DNA of 64,000 nt, taken from NCBI RefSeq assembly GCF_023736155.1, contig NZ_JAMLJJ010000001.1:558001-622000 (forward strand), read 5' to 3'. Every line of letters begins with the position of its first letter. Position 1 is the stretch's first letter. A program made the translations under genes and the position numbers. The notes under the pieces are model-generated. The model ran no database searches and was not told the origin of the DNA. It saw only the letters and a program-made list of their open reading frames with translations. Below are positions 45,172-55,124 of the stretch, one piece after another. The stretch comes from Larsenimonas salina (GTDB taxonomy: Bacteria > Pseudomonadota > Gammaproteobacteria > Pseudomonadales > Halomonadaceae).

Positions 45172-46119
45172 ATGAACCCACTTGACCTGTTCATCGATAC
45201 GCTGAACGTGACCCTGCCGGTCTTTGCCATGGTGCTGCTCGGCATGGCCCTCAAAAAAATTCGCCTGATCGATCATGCGTTCATCGACACTGGCTCTAAC
45301 CTGGTGTTCAAGGGCGCCATGCCCACGCTCATTTTCCTGAGCATCGTCGATGCCGATTTCTCAAGGGCCTTCGACCCAAGTCTGGTGATCTATTTCAGCC
45401 TTGCAACCGTTACAAGCTTCTTCGGGGTCTGGGCGGTTGCGGCGCGTCTGGTGGTTCGAGAAGATCGGGGCGTGTTCGTTCAGGGCGCGTTTCGAGGCAA
45501 CTGCGGCATCGTGGGCCTGGCCCTGGCCGGCAGCATGTACGGTCAGGAGGGCCTCTCTGCCGGTGGCATCATGGCCGGCGCAGCCATCATCATCTACAAC
45601 GTCCTGTCGGTGATCGTACTGGCGGCCTATCAGCCGGGCATCGATATCAGCGCGCGCTCGCTTGCGATAAAGATCATCAAGAACCCGCTGATCATCGCGG
45701 TGATCTCGGCACTGATCTTCTCGAAAGCCGGAGTCACACTGCCGGTGTGGCTGCACACCTCGGGTGATTATTTCGCGAGGATGACGCTGCCGCTGGCGCT
45801 GATCTGTATTGGTGGGACGCTCTCGGTCGGGTCATTGACCCGAGCAAGCACCGTGGCGCTTCAGGCAAGCTTTTTTAAGATGATCGCGATTCCAGCGCTT
45901 GCCATCCTCGGCGCCATCGCACTTGGCTTTCGCGGCCAGCTGCTCGGCATCCTCTTTCTTTATCTGGCAAGCCCCTCGGCCTCCAGCAGCTTCGTGATGG
46001 CCAAGGCGATGGGCGGCAACCATACGCTTGCCGCCAACATCATCGCCCTGACCACACTTGCCACCGGCGTCGTCATTACCGCCGGCGTGTTCATCATGAT
46101 GTGGCTGGGGCTGGTTTAA
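45172..46119 (+). CDS. AEC-family (auxin efflux carrier-like) transporter
   Basis: 315 residues with about ten membrane segments in two halves. Family landmarks: LPVFAMVLLGMALKKIRLID at the start, RGNCGIVGLALAGSMYG near 108 and LASPSASSSFVMAKAMGGN near 264. Bacterial members often carry small dicarboxylates or related anions, but substrate is not predictable. SD is weak, consistent with coupling to the possible small ORF upstream. It converges with the ABM gene, overlapping it by four bases at TTAA. Confidence 0.88.
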   Translation: MNPLDLFIDTLNVTLPVFAMVLLGMALKKIRLIDHAFIDTGSNLVFKGAMPTLIFLSIVDADFSRAFDPSLVIYFSLATVTSFFGVWAVAARLVVREDRGVFVQGAFRGNCGIVGLALAGSMYGQEGLSAGGIMAGAAIIIYNVLSVIVLAAYQPGIDISARSLAIKIIKNPLIIAVISALIFSKAGVTLPVWLHTSGDYFARMTLPLALICIGGTLSVGSLTRASTVALQASFFKMIAIPALAILGAIALGFRGQLLGILFLYLASPSASSSFVMAKAMGGNHTLAANIIALTTLATGVVITAGVFIMMWLGLV

Positions 46120-46424
46120 CCGCCGGCCTGAATCACGACCTCGAACTGCTCGAGGCCTCCGCCGTCATTGAAGGCCTCTTTCGGCATGGGATTGGCGTGC
46201 GCGGCCTTGAAATCCTCGCTGCCAACCCAGTCGCGAAACGCCGTCTGGCTTTCCCATTCGGTCTCGACCACATACGGTGCCTGATTGCCCTGGGGCTTCA
46301 GGATGCGCATGCGAACGAAGCCGGGCTGCTGCTCGATCTGCCCGACCCGATGTTGAAACCGGCGCTCGAACTCTTCGGCGTAATCCGGTTTGACGAAGAC
46401 CCGATTATTGACGATGTAGGCCAT
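46116..46424 (-). CDS. Antibiotic-biosynthesis-monooxygenase (ABM) domain protein
   Basis: 102 residues from ATG 46424 (GAGG eight bases upstream). A single ABM ferredoxin-like fold: YIVNNRVFVKPDYAEEFERR, then PGFVRMRILKP and YVVETEWESQTAFRDWV. Many such proteins act on heme or quinones, or are of unknown role; the heme-degrading IsdG type needs Asn/Trp/His residues that I can only partly see here. The gene starts four bases after the sixA stop and overlaps the AEC stop. Confidence 0.82.
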   Translation of the reverse strand: MAYIVNNRVFVKPDYAEEFERRFQHRVGQIEQQPGFVRMRILKPQGNQAPYVVETEWESQTAFRDWVGSEDFKAAHANPMPKEAFNDGGGLEQFEVVIQAGG

Positions 46425-46428
46425 GCGA

Positions 46429-46920
46429 CTACCTCGCAACCGCCTGACCGGGCGTCTGATGAGTGATAAGCGTTGCACAGCCGGCCGCCCATACATCGGC
46501 GTCAAGAACCGCGATGTCGGCGGTGCCCATCGGCATGCGTGCGTGCGTGCCGCCATCGACCAGTCGACCGACCAGATCCGCCACCAGCGGCATATGGCTA
46601 ACCAGCAGCCAGGGGCTACCGTCGGAGGCATTTTCATGCAACCACTCGATCACGGATTCCGGCGGTGCGTCCGGGGTAATCAACGGCAATGACAGCGAGC
46701 TTGCTGCACCCAACGCCTGCGCGACCAGGTCCGCGGTTTGGCGGGCCCGCTTATAGGGGCTTCCCACGATGGTCAGTGACTCACGTTCGCTGTCGGTCAA
46801 CGTTTCTTTAAGCCACTGCGCGCTTTGACGCACTTCCTGCTCGCCGAGAGGTTCAAGGGGGCGTGAGGCATCGGGGGTTCCGGAGGCAGCTTCGCCGTGT
46901 CGCATGATAAATAGTTTCAT
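46429..46920 (-). CDS. sixA: Phosphohistidine phosphatase SixA
   Basis: 163 residues. RHG motif at 7-9 (His8 as phospho-acceptor) and [18 protein letters not shown] near 52 mark the histidine-phosphatase family; a late [11 protein letters not shown] supplies the second His. SixA removes phosphate from phosphohistidine in phosphorelay or PTS proteins. It overlaps the gpsA stop by four bases (ATGA), the usual gpsA-sixA arrangement in Pseudomonas relatives. Confidence 0.93.
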   Translation of the reverse strand: MKLFIMRHGEAASGTPDASRPLEPLGEQEVRQSAQWLKETLTDSERESLTIVGSPYKRARQTADLVAQALGAASSLSLPLITPDAPPESVIEWLHENASDGSPWLLVSHMPLVADLVGRLVDGGTHARMPMGTADIAVLDADVWAAGCATLITHQTPGQAVAR

Positions 46921-48017
46921 GTGCGTGGGTCCTGGTTGGTCTCGTAGAGTGAGTGATGATCCCGCTGTGCGTCCTGACGGGAGAGCGTGAATTCAACGTC
47001 GCTGCTGTGATCGCTTCGCATGAGCGTAAGCCCCATGTCCTGGGGGGAAACGCCCTCGAACAGCACCCGGTACAACCCGCCGGCCAGCGGCATGTAGATG
47101 CCTTCCTGGCTCGCGCGCTGATGCACGAGACGCACGGTATTGACCCCCTCGGCGACCTGTCCGAGCGTCTCGATGGCGTCGTCAAGCGTTCGGCCCTCGC
47201 CTACGGCGTAGCCAATGCGGTAATTGCGCGAAAGCTCACTTGAGCAGGTCACGATCAGATCACCGACGCCTGCAAGGCCCAAGAAGGTCAGCGGGCTTGC
47301 GCCGAGGCTCACGGCAAAGCGGCTCATTTCAGCCAGCGCCCGGGTCATGATCATGCTTTTGGTGTTGGCGCCCATGCCGAGCGCGGCCGCCATGCCAACG
47401 CCGATGGCGTAGATGTTCTTGAGGGCGCCTCCGAGTTCAACTCCGTAGCGGTCATTGCTCGCATACACCCGAAAGTAATCGCAGCTCAGACAGGCCTGGG
47501 CCGAAGCCCGCGTGAACGGGTCATCGCTTGCGACCACCGTCGCGGTCAGATGGCCGGCGGCAAGCTCCGAGGCAAGGTTGGGGCCGGATAAAACACCCAC
47601 GTGGGTGCTGTCGGTTTCCTCGCGCACGATGTCGCTCATCAGTGAAAACGTGCTTTCCTCGATGCCCTTGGTGGTGCTCAAGAGCACCTGGTGCTCATTG
47701 AGCCAGGGACGAGCCATGCGAACAACGGCCCGAAACGACGATGACGGAATCGCGATCAAGACAAGCTCCGCATCCTCGAGCACCCACGCCATGTCGGTAT
47801 TGGCCTTGATGGTCGGGTTCAACTCGATGCCCGGCAGATAGCGCGAGTTATGATGCTGCTCGGTAATTTCGCGTGCGAGTGCGTCGTCTCGCATCCATTG
47901 GCGCACGCGCGCGCCCTTGGTCGCCGCGATGCTTGCAAGCGAGGTGCCGAAACTGCCACCGCCGAGGACGGCGATGCGTTCGGGTGTGCGGGTCACACTG
48001 TCGTATGTGTCTGTCAT
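46917..48017 (-). CDS. gpsA: Glycerol-3-phosphate dehydrogenase (NAD(P)+)
   Basis: 366 residues from ATG 48017; a TTG one codon earlier is less likely. The Rossmann motif [19 protein letters not shown] starts near 18, and [20 protein letters not shown] near 205 carries the catalytic Lys. It reduces dihydroxyacetone phosphate to sn-glycerol 3-phosphate for phospholipid synthesis. Typical bacterial forms are slightly shorter; the C-terminal tail after about 340 is extra. selO ends 47 bases upstream. Confidence 0.95.
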   Translation of the reverse strand: MTDTYDSVTRTPERIAVLGGGSFGTSLASIAATKGARVRQWMRDDALAREITEQHHNSRYLPGIELNPTIKANTDMAWVLEDAELVLIAIPSSSFRAVVRMARPWLNEHQVLLSTTKGIEESTFSLMSDIVREETDSTHVGVLSGPNLASELAAGHLTATVVASDDPFTRASAQACLSCDYFRVYASNDRYGVELGGALKNIYAIGVGMAAALGMGANTKSMIMTRALAEMSRFAVSLGASPLTFLGLAGVGDLIVTCSSELSRNYRIGYAVGEGRTLDDAIETLGQVAEGVNTVRLVHQRASQEGIYMPLAGGLYRVLFEGVSPQDMGLTLMRSDHSSDVEFTLSRQDAQRDHHSLYETNQDPRT

Positions 48018-48063
48018 CAATCGAAAAACCTTGTTTATCGCGACGTGTGGCGAGCCTACCTGC

Positions 48064-49518
48064 TCACGACGAGCACGACAATGTTATTTCCTGCGCACCG
48101 GCTTCCGGCGGCAGATGCCATGCCCCGTGCGTCTCTCGAGGCTCGAATGGCGCCGACAAACAGGCTCGGTATTCCTTGAGCGGGCCGACATCGCCCTGCT
48201 CTGCGGCCTCGATCACTGACCGAGCGTGGTGAAGCCTTAAAACGTAGTACGGGTTGCATTGACGCATCGCCGCTTGGCGGGCCTCGACGGCGCGGTGCTC
48301 GCGCGCCAGGCGCTGATCGTAGCGCGCAAGAAAGGCCCGTGCGGCCTCGGTGTCGCCCAGCACATCGAGCAGTGCTTCACGGCCTGCCAAGGTGTCGTCG
48401 TACGCACACAGGGCCCGAAACGAGCGGTGATAATCGAGCTGCTGGCTTCCCAGAAGGTCAAGCCATTGCCGGCAAAGCTCCGAATCCTCGTCTTCAAACG
48501 TCTCGAGTCCGAACCGAGCGCGCATGGTGTCGCCAAAACGGGCCTGAAGATGCCCCTCGAAGCGCCCGAGCTCGGCCTCGAGCGTGGACTTGTCCACCAG
48601 CGAGACCAGTGACTGGGCGAGCCTGACCAGATTCCAGAGCGCGACACCCGGCTGCTGATCGAAGGCGTAGCGCCCCTGGGCATCGGTTCGGTTGGGCACA
48701 CGGTCGGCCACATAGGCGTCCAGAAACGCGTAGGGCCCATAATCGATGGTCAGCCCGAGAATCGACATGTTGTCGGTGTTCATCACGGCATGAACGAAGC
48801 CGTAAGCCTGCCAGTCCGCCACCAGGTGAGCGGTGCGCTCGACCACATCGGCAAAGAGCCCAGCGTAGGGGGCGTCCACGTTTTTAAGCCAGGGCCGGTG
48901 ACGGTCGATAACGTGATCGGCCAGCTGCCTGAGCGCCTCGGTCTGCCCGGACAGCCCCAGCCATTCGAAATGCCCGAACCGCACATGGCTTTCAGCGACG
49001 CGCAAGAGCGTCGCCCCCGGCTCGACCCGCTCTCTGGGCACCCGCTCGTCATTAATGGCAACCGCCAGCGCATGGGTGGTCGGGATACCAAGGCCCGCCA
49101 TCGCTTCACTTGCCAGATACTCGCGCACGCTCGAGCGCAGCACCGCCTGGCCGTCGCCAAAGCGGGAATACGGGGTACGCCCCGCTCCCTTGAGATGAAG
49201 GTCCATCGGCCCTGACGGCGTATCGACCTCGCCAAGCAGCAGCCCTCGCCCGTCGCCAAGCGCCGGGTTGTAGGCGCCGAACTGATGCCCGGTGTATTTC
49301 TGGGCCAACGGCTCCGCGCCTTCGGGCACCCACTGCCCGGCCATAAGCGCCCGAAGCTGATCGTCAGCGGGTTCAAGCCCTTCAAGGCCGAGCCGCGTCG
49401 CACAGCCAGGACTCACATCCAGCACCCGTGTACCGGCGCGAGGCGTGGGCTGAACCCGGGTGTAGAACGCCTCGGGCAACCGGGCGTAACGATTATCGAA
49501 CTGAAGTCGGTCAAGCAT
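48064..49518 (-). CDS. selO: Protein adenylyltransferase SelO
   Basis: 484 residues, pseudokinase fold. Landmarks: [20 protein letters not shown] near 73, [18 protein letters not shown] near 110, and [17 protein letters not shown] near 172. The C-terminus is SCSS, in which Cys stands where selenocysteine occurs in mammalian SelO. SelO transfers AMP to Ser/Thr/Tyr of proteins and takes part in redox stress responses. SD is modest (GAG about seven bases before the ATG). Divergent from the response-regulator gene. Confidence 0.93.
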   Translation of the reverse strand: MLDRLQFDNRYARLPEAFYTRVQPTPRAGTRVLDVSPGCATRLGLEGLEPADDQLRALMAGQWVPEGAEPLAQKYTGHQFGAYNPALGDGRGLLLGEVDTPSGPMDLHLKGAGRTPYSRFGDGQAVLRSSVREYLASEAMAGLGIPTTHALAVAINDERVPRERVEPGATLLRVAESHVRFGHFEWLGLSGQTEALRQLADHVIDRHRPWLKNVDAPYAGLFADVVERTAHLVADWQAYGFVHAVMNTDNMSILGLTIDYGPYAFLDAYVADRVPNRTDAQGRYAFDQQPGVALWNLVRLAQSLVSLVDKSTLEAELGRFEGHLQARFGDTMRARFGLETFEDEDSELCRQWLDLLGSQQLDYHRSFRALCAYDDTLAGREALLDVLGDTEAARAFLARYDQRLAREHRAVEARQAAMRQCNPYYVLRLHHARSVIEAAEQGDVGPLKEYRACLSAPFEPRETHGAWHLPPEAGAQEITLSCSS

Positions 49519-49610
49519 CTTGTTTCTCGAAACGGCAACTGTGGGTGCAGTATGGCATCATTGACGCCCGGACCCCGAACACATCACCTGCAAATACCCC
49601 CGTCAGTCAT

Positions 49611-49626
49611 TTAAGTAAGCGTTAAG
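49611..49626 (+). promoter_or_regulatory. PmrA/QseB-type direct repeat upstream of the response-regulator gene
   Basis: TTAAG at 49611-49615 and 49622-49626 form a direct repeat with 11-base periodicity, matching the PmrA/QseB box layout of two TTAAG half-sites. It lies 45-60 bases before the start of the response-regulator gene, where an autoregulatory site would be expected. Could also affect divergent selO. Confidence 0.5.
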
Positions 49627-49670
49627 ACTTTGGCATCACACTGGTGCCAAACGCTTTTAGAGGCACGTAT

Positions 49671-50336
49671 ATGCGGATACTGCTTGTCGAAGATGACCCG
49701 TTGCTTGGCGATGGTGTCGAGACCGCGCTGTCGCGGGAAGGCTATATGGTCGATTGGTTGACCGATGGCCGGCTCGCCGATGAGGCGCTCAACGTCAATC
49801 ATGACTACGCCGCGCTGGTTCTGGATCTGGGGCTTCCGGGCATGGACGGGATGGAGGTACTGAGGCGTCTTCGGCGACACAGCACGCTGCCGGTGCTGAT
49901 TCTGACAGCGCGGGATCACGTCGATGAGCGCGTGGCAGGTCTTGACGCCGGCGCCGACGATTACGTACTGAAGCCGTTCGAGCTCGATGAACTGCTGGCC
50001 CGCCTTCGAGTGGTCATCCGACGCGCCCACGGACGCGCGACCCAGCGCATCGAGCTGGGGCCGCTGGTAATCGATGAGGCGCGTCATGAAGTGTGCTGGC
50101 GCGGTGAACCGGTGGCACTGAATCGTCGGGAATATGCCCTTTTAAGAGAGCTTGCCAATCACCCGGGGCAAGTCCTGACTCGCCCTCAGCTTGAAAGCGT
50201 GCTCTACGGCTGGCAGGACGATGTGGAATCCAACGCGCTGGAAGTGCACGTGCATCATCTTCGCAAGAAGCTCGACAGCGCGCTGATCAAGACCCTGCGC
50301 GGTATCGGCTACCGCCTGAACGACGCGCTTACCTAG
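49671..50336 (+). CDS. OmpR-family response regulator, QseB/PmrA-like
   Basis: 221 residues from ATG 49671 (AGAGG seven bases upstream). The receiver domain has the acidic pair Asp8-Asp9, phospho-acceptor Asp52 in LDLGLPGMDG, and Lys102 in YVLKPFELDE. The winged-helix domain ends VHVHHLRKKLD and IKTLRGIGYRL. It would be phosphorylated by the adjacent sensor kinase and bind DNA as a dimer. QseB and PmrA cannot be separated by eye. Its gene is eight bases from the kinase gene, so they form an operon. Confidence 0.92.
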   Translation: MRILLVEDDPLLGDGVETALSREGYMVDWLTDGRLADEALNVNHDYAALVLDLGLPGMDGMEVLRRLRRHSTLPVLILTARDHVDERVAGLDAGADDYVLKPFELDELLARLRVVIRRAHGRATQRIELGPLVIDEARHEVCWRGEPVALNRREYALLRELANHPGQVLTRPQLESVLYGWQDDVESNALEVHVHHLRKKLDSALIKTLRGIGYRLNDALT

Positions 50337-50344
50337 AGATCCTC

Positions 50345-51781
50345 ATGCGCTCCATCAAACGCTACCTGCTCTGGACCATCACGCTTGCCCTGCTGCTCGG
50401 AGCGGGGCTTGCGATTACCGCCGCCTATTTCACCAGTCAGCATGAAATGGATGAAATGTTCGATGCCGAGCTTGCCAAGTTCGCGCGCATCATTGCCGGG
50501 CTGAACGACACCACCCTTAACGAGCAACATTACCAGACTCTGGCTCGCCGGCTCGATCAGCCCGACCATCCGGGGCGGTACTTCTCAGAAGATGGCGTCG
50601 CGGCGCCGATCGATGCCCGCGCCGACCAGGCCGTTCGTTACTTTCACGAAGAGCGCATGATCTCTATTGGCTTTTGGGCCCCCGACGGCACGCCTCGAGT
50701 GCTTGACGGCGAATGGCACGACAACGGCGCCTTTCCAGCGCCTACCGAAACCGGGTTTCGCTGGCAAACGTACGATGAGCAGGACTGGCGGGTATTCAGC
50801 ATGAGACTCGGTGAGGGGCGCGGCTGGATCTCGGTGGGCCTTCGCAAGGCGTTCGAACAGGAACTTGCCGGCAAGATCGCACTCAGCAACACCATTCCGT
50901 ACCTGATCGCGATTCCGCTTCTGGCGCTGATCATCGGCGCTCTGGTGCTTCGAGGGCTGCGCCCACTCGACCGTCTGTCCAGTCAGGTCGGCCGGCGCCA
51001 CCACAAGGCGCTCGACCCCATCAATGAGGACGTCCCCCTGGAGCTTGTCCCGTTACGAGACGCCATCAACGCGTTTATCGCGCACCTCAAGACGACGCTT
51101 GAGCGCGAACGCCGATTCACCTCAGACGCTGCCCATGAGCTTCGCACGCCGCTTGCCAGTCTCAAGATTCACCTTCAAAACGCCCGCACCGATCCGATGG
51201 GCGAAAAGGCCTCACTCGGCAAGGCCTATCAGGGCATAGAGCGGCTGCAGCGCGTGGTCGAACAGCTTCTAACGCTTGCAAGGCTCGAGCGCAGCAGCGC
51301 CCCCACACGTGAGTACGTCGCGCTCTATCCACTGGCCGCGCAGCTTTCGGGCGAGCTCTGGCCGGTCGCCGAAGCGCGGGGGCAACAGCTTGCCATTGAA
51401 GGTGACACCACGCTCAAGGTCTGCGGCGAGGCGACGGAACTGGGGGTCTTGATCAGAAATCTGCTGGATAACGCCCTGCGTTACAGCCCGGAAGGTGCCG
51501 TGATTACGCTGAGGCTCAAGACGGTCGACGACGGGCCGACGCTTGAGGTAATCGATGAAGGCCCGGGCGTGCCCGAGGAAAACCTCGACCGGCTGACGGA
51601 ACGCTTCTACCGGCAAAACCACCAGCACATGGCCGGCACCGGCCTCGGGCTTTCCATCGTCAACACACTGGTACTGCGTCAAAACGCCCGGCTTTCGTTC
51701 ATCAACCGCTCCGAGGGCGGGTTGATCGCTCGCGTCAGTTGGCCGCCATTTGCGGACTCTGCACCTGCCGGTACTGAGTGA
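50345..51781 (+). CDS. Sensor histidine kinase, QseC/PmrB-like
   Basis: 478 residues: two membrane helices (LLWTITLALLLGAGLAITAA near 9-28; TIPYLIAIPLLALIIGALVL near 181-200) around a periplasmic sensor domain, a HAMP-like linker, and a kinase core with His264 in AAHELRTPLASL, N-box NLLDNALRYSP, and the G boxes DEGPGVPEENL and GTGLGLSIVNT. It should autophosphorylate and pass phosphate to the upstream regulator. The signal is unknown; QseC senses hormones/iron, PmrB senses iron or low pH in enterics. The 3' end overlaps the bax-like gene by 47 bases on the opposite strand. Confidence 0.92.
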   Translation: MRSIKRYLLWTITLALLLGAGLAITAAYFTSQHEMDEMFDAELAKFARIIAGLNDTTLNEQHYQTLARRLDQPDHPGRYFSEDGVAAPIDARADQAVRYFHEERMISIGFWAPDGTPRVLDGEWHDNGAFPAPTETGFRWQTYDEQDWRVFSMRLGEGRGWISVGLRKAFEQELAGKIALSNTIPYLIAIPLLALIIGALVLRGLRPLDRLSSQVGRRHHKALDPINEDVPLELVPLRDAINAFIAHLKTTLERERRFTSDAAHELRTPLASLKIHLQNARTDPMGEKASLGKAYQGIERLQRVVEQLLTLARLERSSAPTREYVALYPLAAQLSGELWPVAEARGQQLAIEGDTTLKVCGEATELGVLIRNLLDNALRYSPEGAVITLRLKTVDDGPTLEVIDEGPGVPEENLDRLTERFYRQNHQHMAGTGLGLSIVNTLVLRQNARLSFINRSEGGLIARVSWPPFADSAPAGTE

Positions 51782-52496
51782 TTGCGCGCTGGTTATCCAC
51801 CAGAATCTGTCGCAGCGCGTGCAGATAGCCGATGCCGCGCGTTGAGTACCGGGTAAGCCCTGGAATCAGGCCGGCCCCTGTGGGCACGCGCTCATCGGCG
51901 CCGGCCTGGGCGCGAAGGCGCCTAAGCGTTGCGTAGGCCGGGTGCGTATTGAGGTTGAGAATGTAGGCCTCGACCGCGGCCCCAACACTTTGAAAGGTTT
52001 GAAACCGTCGGGCACTGCCCAACTGCTGGATGCCGCACTCCTTGCCAAAACAGCGCATGCCGAAAAGATTGTTGCCGCGCCGGGCAAGCCGTGAGGTGCC
52101 CCAGCCCGACTCCAGAATCGCCTGACTCACCACCAGCTCCACCGGCAGTGTATCGACGCGCTGCTCAAGTGCCGCCCAAGGGATCGACTCCTTGCACTCA
52201 AGCCGATAGCGCGCGCACAGCTGAGTCAAACGCTGACGCTCGAGTTTGGACAGGGTCTTCTGCTCCCGAAGTGAGGTAAGCCAGGCCCGCTCGCGCTCGA
52301 TACGCGCATTGGCGCCGTTGACCAGTGGCATGATCAGCTCGAAAAACGCGGCCTTGCGCTCAGGGCCGGGGGCAACCTCTCGAAGATCCGGCATGGACGC
52401 ACCATGACGGGTATCGGCGCCATGCGCGAGGGACAGAAACAGCGCGTGCGCCAGGCACAGCGCCGCCAGTAACGCAGTTCGAAACAGTAAAATCAT
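51735..52496 (-). CDS. Glucosaminidase-domain protein, Bax-like
   Basis: 253 residues from ATG 52496, which begins a good signal peptide (MILLFRTALLAALCLAHALF); a TTG six codons upstream has no SD. The glucosaminidase fold has VVSQAILESGWGTSRLARRG, including the catalytic Glu region, then NNLFGMRCFGK and YILNLNTHPAYATLRRLRA. It probably cleaves peptidoglycan in the periplasm or a related exported amino-sugar polymer. It ends inside the sensor-kinase gene on the other strand. Confidence 0.85.
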   Translation of the reverse strand: MILLFRTALLAALCLAHALFLSLAHGADTRHGASMPDLREVAPGPERKAAFFELIMPLVNGANARIERERAWLTSLREQKTLSKLERQRLTQLCARYRLECKESIPWAALEQRVDTLPVELVVSQAILESGWGTSRLARRGNNLFGMRCFGKECGIQQLGSARRFQTFQSVGAAVEAYILNLNTHPAYATLRRLRAQAGADERVPTGAGLIPGLTRYSTRGIGYLHALRQILVDNQRAITQYRQVQSPQMAAN

Positions 52497-52618
52497 GAAA
52501 GTCGCAAGGTGCAATGATGTGGGCGAGCGACACTAGCACGGCGCCCCATTCGCGACTTGGCTTATCAGGGCATAAGGCTTGCGCCGAACGGCCGGCATGC
52601 AGAAAAGGCGCAATCGGC

Positions 52619-52645
52619 ACAAAAAAGCCCGCTCGAAAGCGGGCT
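52619..52645 (-). terminator. Terminator after htpG
   Basis: An eight-base-pair stem (52626-52633 with 52638-52645), loop CGAA, ending in a T-run on the minus strand. Confidence 0.9.
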
Positions 52646-52671
52646 CTTCATAACGCGTTACGACGCGACCA

Positions 52672-54552
52672 TCAGGTGGCAAGCAAGGCATTCAAGCGCT
52701 TGACGTAGGCCGCGGGATCATCCAGATGCCCGCCTTCGGCGATGATCGCCTGATCGAGGATGACCTCGGCGAACCCGTCGAAACCATCCTGCTCGCGATC
52801 GAGTCGATTGATCAACGGGTGATCCGGGTTGATCTCGAGAATCGGTTTGACATCCGGGACCGGCTGACCGGCCGCTTCCATCAGACGCCGCATCTGATAC
52901 CCCATCTCATGCTCAGGCAGTACGACACAGGCCGGCGAATCAGTCAGGCGATGGGTGACACGAACGTCCTGAACGCGTGACTCGAGCGTGGTCTTCAAAC
53001 GCCCGACCAACCCTTCTTTTTCCTTGGCGCTTTCCTGCTGAGCCTGCTTCTCGGTTTCGTCTTCGACGTCACCGAGATCCAGGTCGCCCTTGGCCACATC
53101 GGCCATCTGCTTGCCGTCGTATTCGGTCAAGTGGTTCATCAGCCACTCATCGATACGGTCGGATAGCAGCAGAACTTCGAGGCCTTTCTTGCGGAAGATT
53201 TCGAGGTGGGGCGAATTTTTCGCCGCGTTGAAACCGTCGGCAATCACGTAGTAGATCTTCTGCTGCCCTTCCTTCATGCGCGCGATGTAATCGTCAAGCG
53301 ATTGATCCTGAGTCGCGGCGTCGGTATGGGTCGATGAAAAGCGCAGAAGCGAGGCGATCTTCTCGCGGTTGGCGTAGTCTTCGCCCGGGCCTTCCTTCAG
53401 AACCTCACCAAACTGGGTCCAGAAGCTCTGATAGCTCTCGGGGTCCTTGGCAAGCTTCTTGAGCATGTCGAGGCCACGCTTGGTGAGCGCGCTCTTGATC
53501 GACTCGACCTTCGGATCCTGCTGCAAAATCTCACGCGAGACGTTGAGCGACAGGTCATTGGAATCGACCACGCCCTTGACGAAACGCAGGTACAGCGGCA
53601 GGAACTGCTCGGCGTCGTCCATGATGAATACGCGCTGAACATAAAGTTTCAAGCCGCGCGCACCGTCACGCTGATACAGATCGAACGGCGCTCGGCTCGG
53701 CACGTACAGAAGACTGGTGTATTCGAGCTTGCCTTCGACCTTGTTGTGGCTCCAGGTCAGCGGATCAGTGAAATCGTGGGCGACGTGCTTGTAGAAGCCC
53801 TTGTACTCATCATCACTGATATCGCTCTTGGGCTTGACCCACAGGGCCTGCGCTTCGTTGACGGTTTCCCAGCTGACGGTGGTTTCACCGCTCTCGTCTT
53901 CCTGGGTCGTCGGCATGCGGACCGGAATATCGATGTGGTCGGAGTACTTGCGCACCAGCGACTTGAGGCGTTGGTCGTCGGCGAACTCGATGGCATCGCT
54001 TTTGAGGCTCAGCACGATTTCAGTGCCGTGACGGTCGCGCTCGATGGTTGAGATGGTGAACTCACCCTCGCCGCGGGACTGCCACTCAACGCCCTCGCCC
54101 AGCTCATCGCCTGCCTTGCGAGTACGCACGGTCACCTCATCGGCGACGATAAACGCCGAATAGAAACCGACCCCGAACTGACCGATCAGCTTGGCGTCCT
54201 TTTGCTGCTCGCCGGAGAGCTGCTGCATGAATTCAGCGGTGCCCGAACGCGCGATCGTTCCGAGATTCGAGATCACATCGTCACGATTCATACCGATGCC
54301 GTTGTCGCGGATGGTGACCGTGCCGGCCTCGGCGTCGTGCTCGATCTCGACGCGAAGCTCGGCGTCGTTTTCATACAGCGCGTCGTTATTGAGCGCGGCG
54401 TAGCGAAGCTTGTCGCAGGCATCGGCTGCGTTGGAGACCAGCTCGCGCAGAAAAATCTCGCGGTTGGAGTACAGCGAATGAATCATCAGATTCAGAAGCT
54501 GTTTGACCTCGGTTTGGAACCCAAGTGTCTGTTCGTCGGTCGCTGTCGTCAT
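52672..54552 (-). CDS. htpG: Hsp90-family chaperone
   Basis: 626 residues. The ATP-binding GHKL domain starts [20 protein letters not shown] and contains [23 protein letters not shown] and [15 protein letters not shown]; middle and dimerisation domains follow in full length. The chaperone helps client proteins fold or mature under stress. SD AAGG before the ATG. It stands alone, with its own terminator downstream. No heat-shock promoter is obvious in the 107-base upstream gap. Confidence 0.97.
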   Translation of the reverse strand: MTTATDEQTLGFQTEVKQLLNLMIHSLYSNREIFLRELVSNAADACDKLRYAALNNDALYENDAELRVEIEHDAEAGTVTIRDNGIGMNRDDVISNLGTIARSGTAEFMQQLSGEQQKDAKLIGQFGVGFYSAFIVADEVTVRTRKAGDELGEGVEWQSRGEGEFTISTIERDRHGTEIVLSLKSDAIEFADDQRLKSLVRKYSDHIDIPVRMPTTQEDESGETTVSWETVNEAQALWVKPKSDISDDEYKGFYKHVAHDFTDPLTWSHNKVEGKLEYTSLLYVPSRAPFDLYQRDGARGLKLYVQRVFIMDDAEQFLPLYLRFVKGVVDSNDLSLNVSREILQQDPKVESIKSALTKRGLDMLKKLAKDPESYQSFWTQFGEVLKEGPGEDYANREKIASLLRFSSTHTDAATQDQSLDDYIARMKEGQQKIYYVIADGFNAAKNSPHLEIFRKKGLEVLLLSDRIDEWLMNHLTEYDGKQMADVAKGDLDLGDVEDETEKQAQQESAKEKEGLVGRLKTTLESRVQDVRVTHRLTDSPACVVLPEHEMGYQMRRLMEAAGQPVPDVKPILEINPDHPLINRLDREQDGFDGFAEVILDQAIIAEGGHLDDPAAYVKRLNALLAT

Positions 54553-54659
54553 TTATCCCTTCCTCAGCTCAATCAACAAGGACCGTGCCCGGCGTTCGGG
54601 CACCTGCTGCGAGCTAGATGGGGGATACCCAACACTTTTTCAAGCCTTTGACATCGACA

Positions 54660-55124
54660 CTAGCGTATCGACGTCTGATCGAGCTCGGCCAACACACAGT
54701 GAAGTCGGGCGGTGGCAACCAGCCGGTCTTCCGAGGCCTGCCAGGCATGCACCCGGAGATTGGCCAACCGTTTGCCTTCTCGAACCAGTTCGCACCGGGC
54801 GTAGGTCGGCTGACACTTCCCGGCGCGCAGATAATCGATCGAGAAGTTGGCGATCTTCGGCATCTTGGCCGTTCTCAAGGCCAGCATGGTGTCGATGATG
54901 GCCGCGGTTTCCATGAACGCGCCCATGGCGCCGCCATGAATTGCCGGGAGCAAGGGGTTGCCGATCATGTCGCGCCGCGCCGGGAGCGTAAAGACCAGCC
55001 CGGAATTGTCGCGTGTCACCTCGATGCCGAGCCAGCGCGCGTAGGGCATGTTGTCGAGAATGGCATCAGGGGCGTTGATTGCCCGGCTCTGCTCGAGCCA
55101 GTCAAGAGAGGAGGTATCAGACAT
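54660..55124 (-). CDS. PaaI-family hotdog thioesterase (1)
   Basis: 154 residues from ATG 55124. A single hotdog domain with HGGAMGAFMETAAIIDTML near 83 in place of the HGG-x-acidic thioesterase motif, then FSIDYLRAG. Likely hydrolyses an acyl-CoA thioester. Its start lies inside the last eight bases of the preceding hotdog gene, so translation is coupled. A related but not identical second copy is the neighbour, suggesting a heteromer. Confidence 0.85.
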   Translation of the reverse strand: MSDTSSLDWLEQSRAINAPDAILDNMPYARWLGIEVTRDNSGLVFTLPARRDMIGNPLLPAIHGGAMGAFMETAAIIDTMLALRTAKMPKIANFSIDYLRAGKCQPTYARCELVREGKRLANLRVHAWQASEDRLVATARLHCVLAELDQTSIR

